Assembly (NCBI GenBank): GCA_025349905.2
Contig: MU624678.1
Location: forward strand, 1 to 32,193
Direction of reading: 5' to 3'
From: Blastocladiella britannica
Lineage: Eukaryota; Blastocladiomycota; Blastocladiomycetes; Blastocladiales; Blastocladiaceae
Length of the DNA stretch: 32,193 nucleotides
The notes below the pieces were generated by a model, which ran no database searches, was not told the DNA's origin, and saw only the letters and a program-made list of their open reading frames with translations. This document shows, piece by piece, positions 29,226 through 32,193 of this stretch. Position numbers and translations under genes: made by a program. Position 1 is the stretch's first letter. Each line of letters starts with the position of its first letter.

Positions 29226-31743
29226 ATGGTCTTTACCCCGGACCCATTCGCCATCTTGCTGGTCGGCTCGGGCGGCCGCGAGCACGCTCTGGCCGCCAAG
29301 CTTGCCGAGTCGGATCGGGTCACGCGCATCCTGGTTGCCCCCGGAAACGCCGGCACCGCGTCCGTGCACGCCAAGGTCACGAACGTGCCCGAGATCAAGG
29401 ACTCGATGACCGACGAGCTCGTGCAGCTGGCGATCAAGGAGCAGGTGCGTTGGCGATTTTTTTTTAGTGAGATGAAGGAACGAGACTGATCCAGTTCGAT
29501 GACATTCAGATCGGCCTCGTCGTGGTCGGCCCCGAGGTCCCATTAGTGCACGGCCTGGCCGACAAGTGCGCTCGTGGTACGTTTTTTTACATTGACTTGC
29601 CCACATTGACAACTTCTCAAAAAAAAAAGCTGGCATCCCATGCTTTGGCCCCTCAAAGTATGCAGCGCAGCTCGAGGGCTCCAAGGTCTTTGCCAAGAAC
29701 TTTATGCAGGCGCACGGCATTCCGACCGCAGGCTTTGCGACATTTACCGACGCGGCCGCCGCGATCCGGTACATTGAGTCGACGCCGTACCCGCGGGTGG
29801 TGGTAAAGGCGTCGGGTTTGGCTGCCGGTAAAGGCGTGATTGTTCCCGAGACGAAAGCGGAGGCGATTGCGGCCGTGCGCGAGATGATGGAGTCCAAGGC
29901 ATTTGGCGATGCCGCCAACGAGATTGTTGTCGAGGAGTTCATGGCCGGCGAGGAGCTGTCGCTGCTGGTGCTCTCGGACGGCCACTCGATCCACATTCTG
30001 CCCGGCGCGCAGGACCACAAGCGGCTGCTGGACGGCGACGTGGGGCCCAACACGGGCGGCATGGGCGCGTACGCTCCCGCCCCCATTGGCACCGCGGCTG
30101 TGCTGGCCACCGCCCGCACCACCATTCTCCAGCCCACGATCGACGCCATGCGCCGGTCCGGCCACCCGTTCGTCGGCGTGCTGTACGCGGGCCTGATGGT
30201 CGAGGGCTCGCGCGTGCGCGTGGTCGAGTTCAATGTGCGGCTCGGCGACCCCGAGACCCAGGTGGTGCTGCCGCTGGTCGACGGCGACTTGGCGGTGGCC
30301 ATGCTGGCCGCCACGCGCGGGTGCCTTGATGCGGTCCCACTGGCGGCGCGCAAGGACGCGTTCGCGTGCACGGTGGTGGCGGCATCGGCGGGGTACCCGG
30401 GCAAGGTCGAGACGGGCGTCGAGATTTCGCTGTCGGGCGATGCCGCTCCTGGTGCCTCCAAGGACGTGCACGTGTTCCACGCTGGCACACGGATCGGCCG
30501 CAGCTGCGGCAAGCTCAAGACCAACGGTGGTCGCGTGCTGGCCGTCACGGGCGTGGCCACGGGCTCGCTGCGCGCGGCCGTCGACCGTGCTTACTCGGCT
30601 CTGCGGTCTGGCGTCAAGTTTGAGGGCATGCAATACCGCTCGGACATTGCCCACCGGGCCCTGGCCGCTCCCGCAACGGGTGCCGCCGCTGGTGCCTCGT
30701 ACGCGGCGGCTGGTGTGTCGATTGATGCTGGCAACGAGCTGGTGGACCGCATCAAGCCGGTGGTGCGCGCCACCAAGCGCGCCGGATCGGACGCGGTGAT
30801 CGGCGGGTTTGGCGGGCTCTTTGACTTGTCAGCGGCGGGTTACAACTCGGGCGACGTGCTGTTGGTGTCGGCGACCGACGGCGTTGGAACCAAGCTCAAG
30901 GTGGCGCTGGCGGCCGGCGTGCACGACACAATCGGGATTGACCTGGTGGCCATGAACGTCAACGACCTGGTGGTGCAAGGCGCCGAGCCGCTGGTGTTCC
31001 TCGACTACTACGCGACGGGCAAGCTCGACGTGGACGTGGCGGCCGACGTGGTCAAAGGGATTGCCGCTGGGTGCCTGGACGCCGGGTGCGCGCTGGTCGG
31101 CGGCGAGACAGCTGAAATGCCGTCCATGTACGCTCCGGGAGACTACGATGTGGCCGGGTTCACGGTCGGCGCGGTGCTCCGGTCGCAGGTGCTGCCGCGC
31201 ATGGAGCTGATGCAGCCCGGCGACATTGTGCTGGCGCTGCCGTCGTCGGGCGTGCACTCGAACGGGTATTCGCTGGTGCGCCACATTGTCGAAAAGTCGG
31301 CAGGGCTCGCGTACTCGGACCCGTGCCCGTGGGACGCGTCGGCCAAGTCGATCGCGCACGCGCTGCTGGAACCGACCAAGATTTACGTCAAGCCGCTGCT
31401 TCCGGCCGTGCGTTCGGGCAAGATCAAGGGCCTCGCGCACATCACGGGCGGCGGGTTCCCCGAGAACATTCCGCGAGTGCTGCCTGATCACTTGGGGATT
31501 GCCATTGACGCGCGCACTTGGACGCTGCCGCCAGTGTTCCAGTGGCTGCGCAAGGCTGGGAACGTGGCCGGGCCCGAGATGCTGCGTACCTTCAACTGCG
31601 GGATTGGCATGGTCATGGTCGTAGCGCCCGAGGACGTGGACGCGGTGACGGCCATGATCACGGGCGACACGGTGCTGCGCATTGGCGAGATCACCAGCTG
31701 GACTAAGGGCCACGGCGAGCAGGTTGTGGTCAGCCACTTTTGA
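29226..31743 (+). CDS. ADE5,7: Bifunctional GARS-AIRS purine enzyme, 3 exons, 804 aa
   Basis: Catalyses two steps of de novo purine synthesis: phosphoribosylamine-glycine ligase (GARS) and phosphoribosylformylglycinamidine cyclo-ligase (AIRS). Exons 29226-29444, 29495-29576, 29630-31743. GARS: N-terminal [46 protein letters not shown], then the ATP-grasp segments [18 protein letters not shown] and [20 protein letters not shown] starts near residue 460: [47 protein letters not shown]. The length equals yeast Ade5,7 (about 800) and there is no GART domain, the fungal arrangement. Introns cluster in the first 400 bp and are the shortest in the window (50 and 53 nt). A TATA box lies about 70 bp upstream. 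Confidence 0.98.
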
Positions 31744-31957
31744 GTCGTGGGCATTGGGCGTGCTGGTGTCGTGAATACACATATTTTTTAAATCAAATGT
31801 TGTTGGATCACAGCACAAGGCTGAGTGGGCTTTGAAGTTTCCATCTCACCGGCGATCTCGTCCGCTATGCGGGCGCTACACCAATTGTGCGACTGGTGCA
31901 GCAGAGAGTGGAAACCGTTTTTGGCTCCGGGAAAGAAAAGGGGGAAAAAAACAACAA

Positions 31958-32193
31958 CTACGGCGACGCGGCCGCCTTGGCTGCCGCCGTCTCGGCCGCC
32001 ATGATCTTGGCCACTGACTTCGCCTTTTGCGCGTCAGCCCGCGCGCCAACAAGGCTCTCTACCGCGGCGACCAGCTTGGGGTCCCACGCCACACCCGCCT
32101 CCGCCACCGCACGCATCCGTCGGGTCGCCCACTCGTGGTACAGACTGCACCAGGCCATGTTGGCCTCGGATTTGCCTTTCCAACCAGCGAGCT
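31958..32193 (-). CDS. 3' end of an unidentified gene (partial)
   Basis: The last 77 codons of a minus-strand reading frame that is open to the window edge and stops at 31958. It reads GWKGKSEANMAWCSLYHEW, then an Arg/Ala helix, then a Lys/Ala-rich C-terminal helix ending KAAASP. An internal ATG exists at 32158, but the frame is open upstream, so the true start is probably outside. It is convergent with ADE5,7, 214 bp away. I do not recognise the family; composition suggests a soluble, helical C terminus. Confidence 0.55.
   Translation of the reverse strand, partial: LAGWKGKSEANMAWCSLYHEWATRRMRAVAEAGVAWDPKLVAAVESLVGARADAQKAKSVAKIMAAETAAAKAAASP

Noticed and set aside
1..32193. A secondary-metabolite, mobile-element or defence gene cluster
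   Set aside because: All recognised genes are conserved housekeeping or transporter genes; no transposase, polyketide synthase, NRPS or repeat termini were found.

Overview
The window is nuclear DNA from a GC-rich, intron-bearing eukaryote, most likely a fungus. Three things point that way: a two-domain GARS-AIRS purine enzyme of fungal length without the GART domain animals add, an OPT-family oligopeptide transporter (a fungal and plant family), and a YPQ-like pair of vacuolar amino-acid transporters. Introns are short (50-80 nt, one of 305 nt) and dense (8 in the 1.2 kb OLA1 coding sequence). Low-complexity Gln, Asn, Ala and His tracts are common. An early-diverging fungus (chytrid or blastocladiomycete) would fit, but the sequence alone does not settle this.

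Layout, left to right. 110-3967 (-): OPT oligopeptide transporter with a long Gln-rich N-terminal extension. 4338-8195 (-): NBR1-type selective autophagy receptor (PB1, three ZZ fingers, FW domain, C-terminal LIR-like motif). 8747-11632 (-): large, mostly disordered nuclear-looking protein with a linker-histone-like winged helix. 11633-13381: about 1.75 kb without a convincing gene, holding a possible DEAD-box helicase fragment and an unresolved ORF patch. 13382-16164 (+): SUV3 mitochondrial RNA helicase. 16386-22021 (+): ECM29 proteasome adaptor. 22310-23382 and 23731-24846 (+): tandem PQ-loop transporters. 25013-26762 (+): OLA1/YchF ATPase. 26829-28944 (-): TCP1 (CCT alpha) chaperonin subunit, convergent with OLA1. 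29226-31743 (+): ADE5,7, divergent from TCP1 across a 281-bp shared promoter with a TATA box. 31958-32193 (-): 3' end of an unidentified gene.

The genes do not form one pathway. Several are proteostasis genes (NBR1 selective autophagy, ECM29 proteasome remodelling, TCP1 folding, OLA1 stress and translation), but such housekeeping genes are common and I infer no functional cluster. Exon structures were reconstructed by requiring reading frame and family-motif continuity across each GT-AG pair.

The most unusual signal is genome-wide rather than a gene. In all 33 reconstructed introns, position +4 of the 5' splice site is C (26) or T (7) and never A, so the working donor is GTACGT-like instead of the usual GTAAGT/GTGAGT. 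Other points of note: a GC-AG intron in OLA1, two stop-free 69-nt introns in NBR1 (one inside a zinc finger), a PQ-to-GQ change shared by both PQ-loop paralogs, and a His-rich segment in NBR1.
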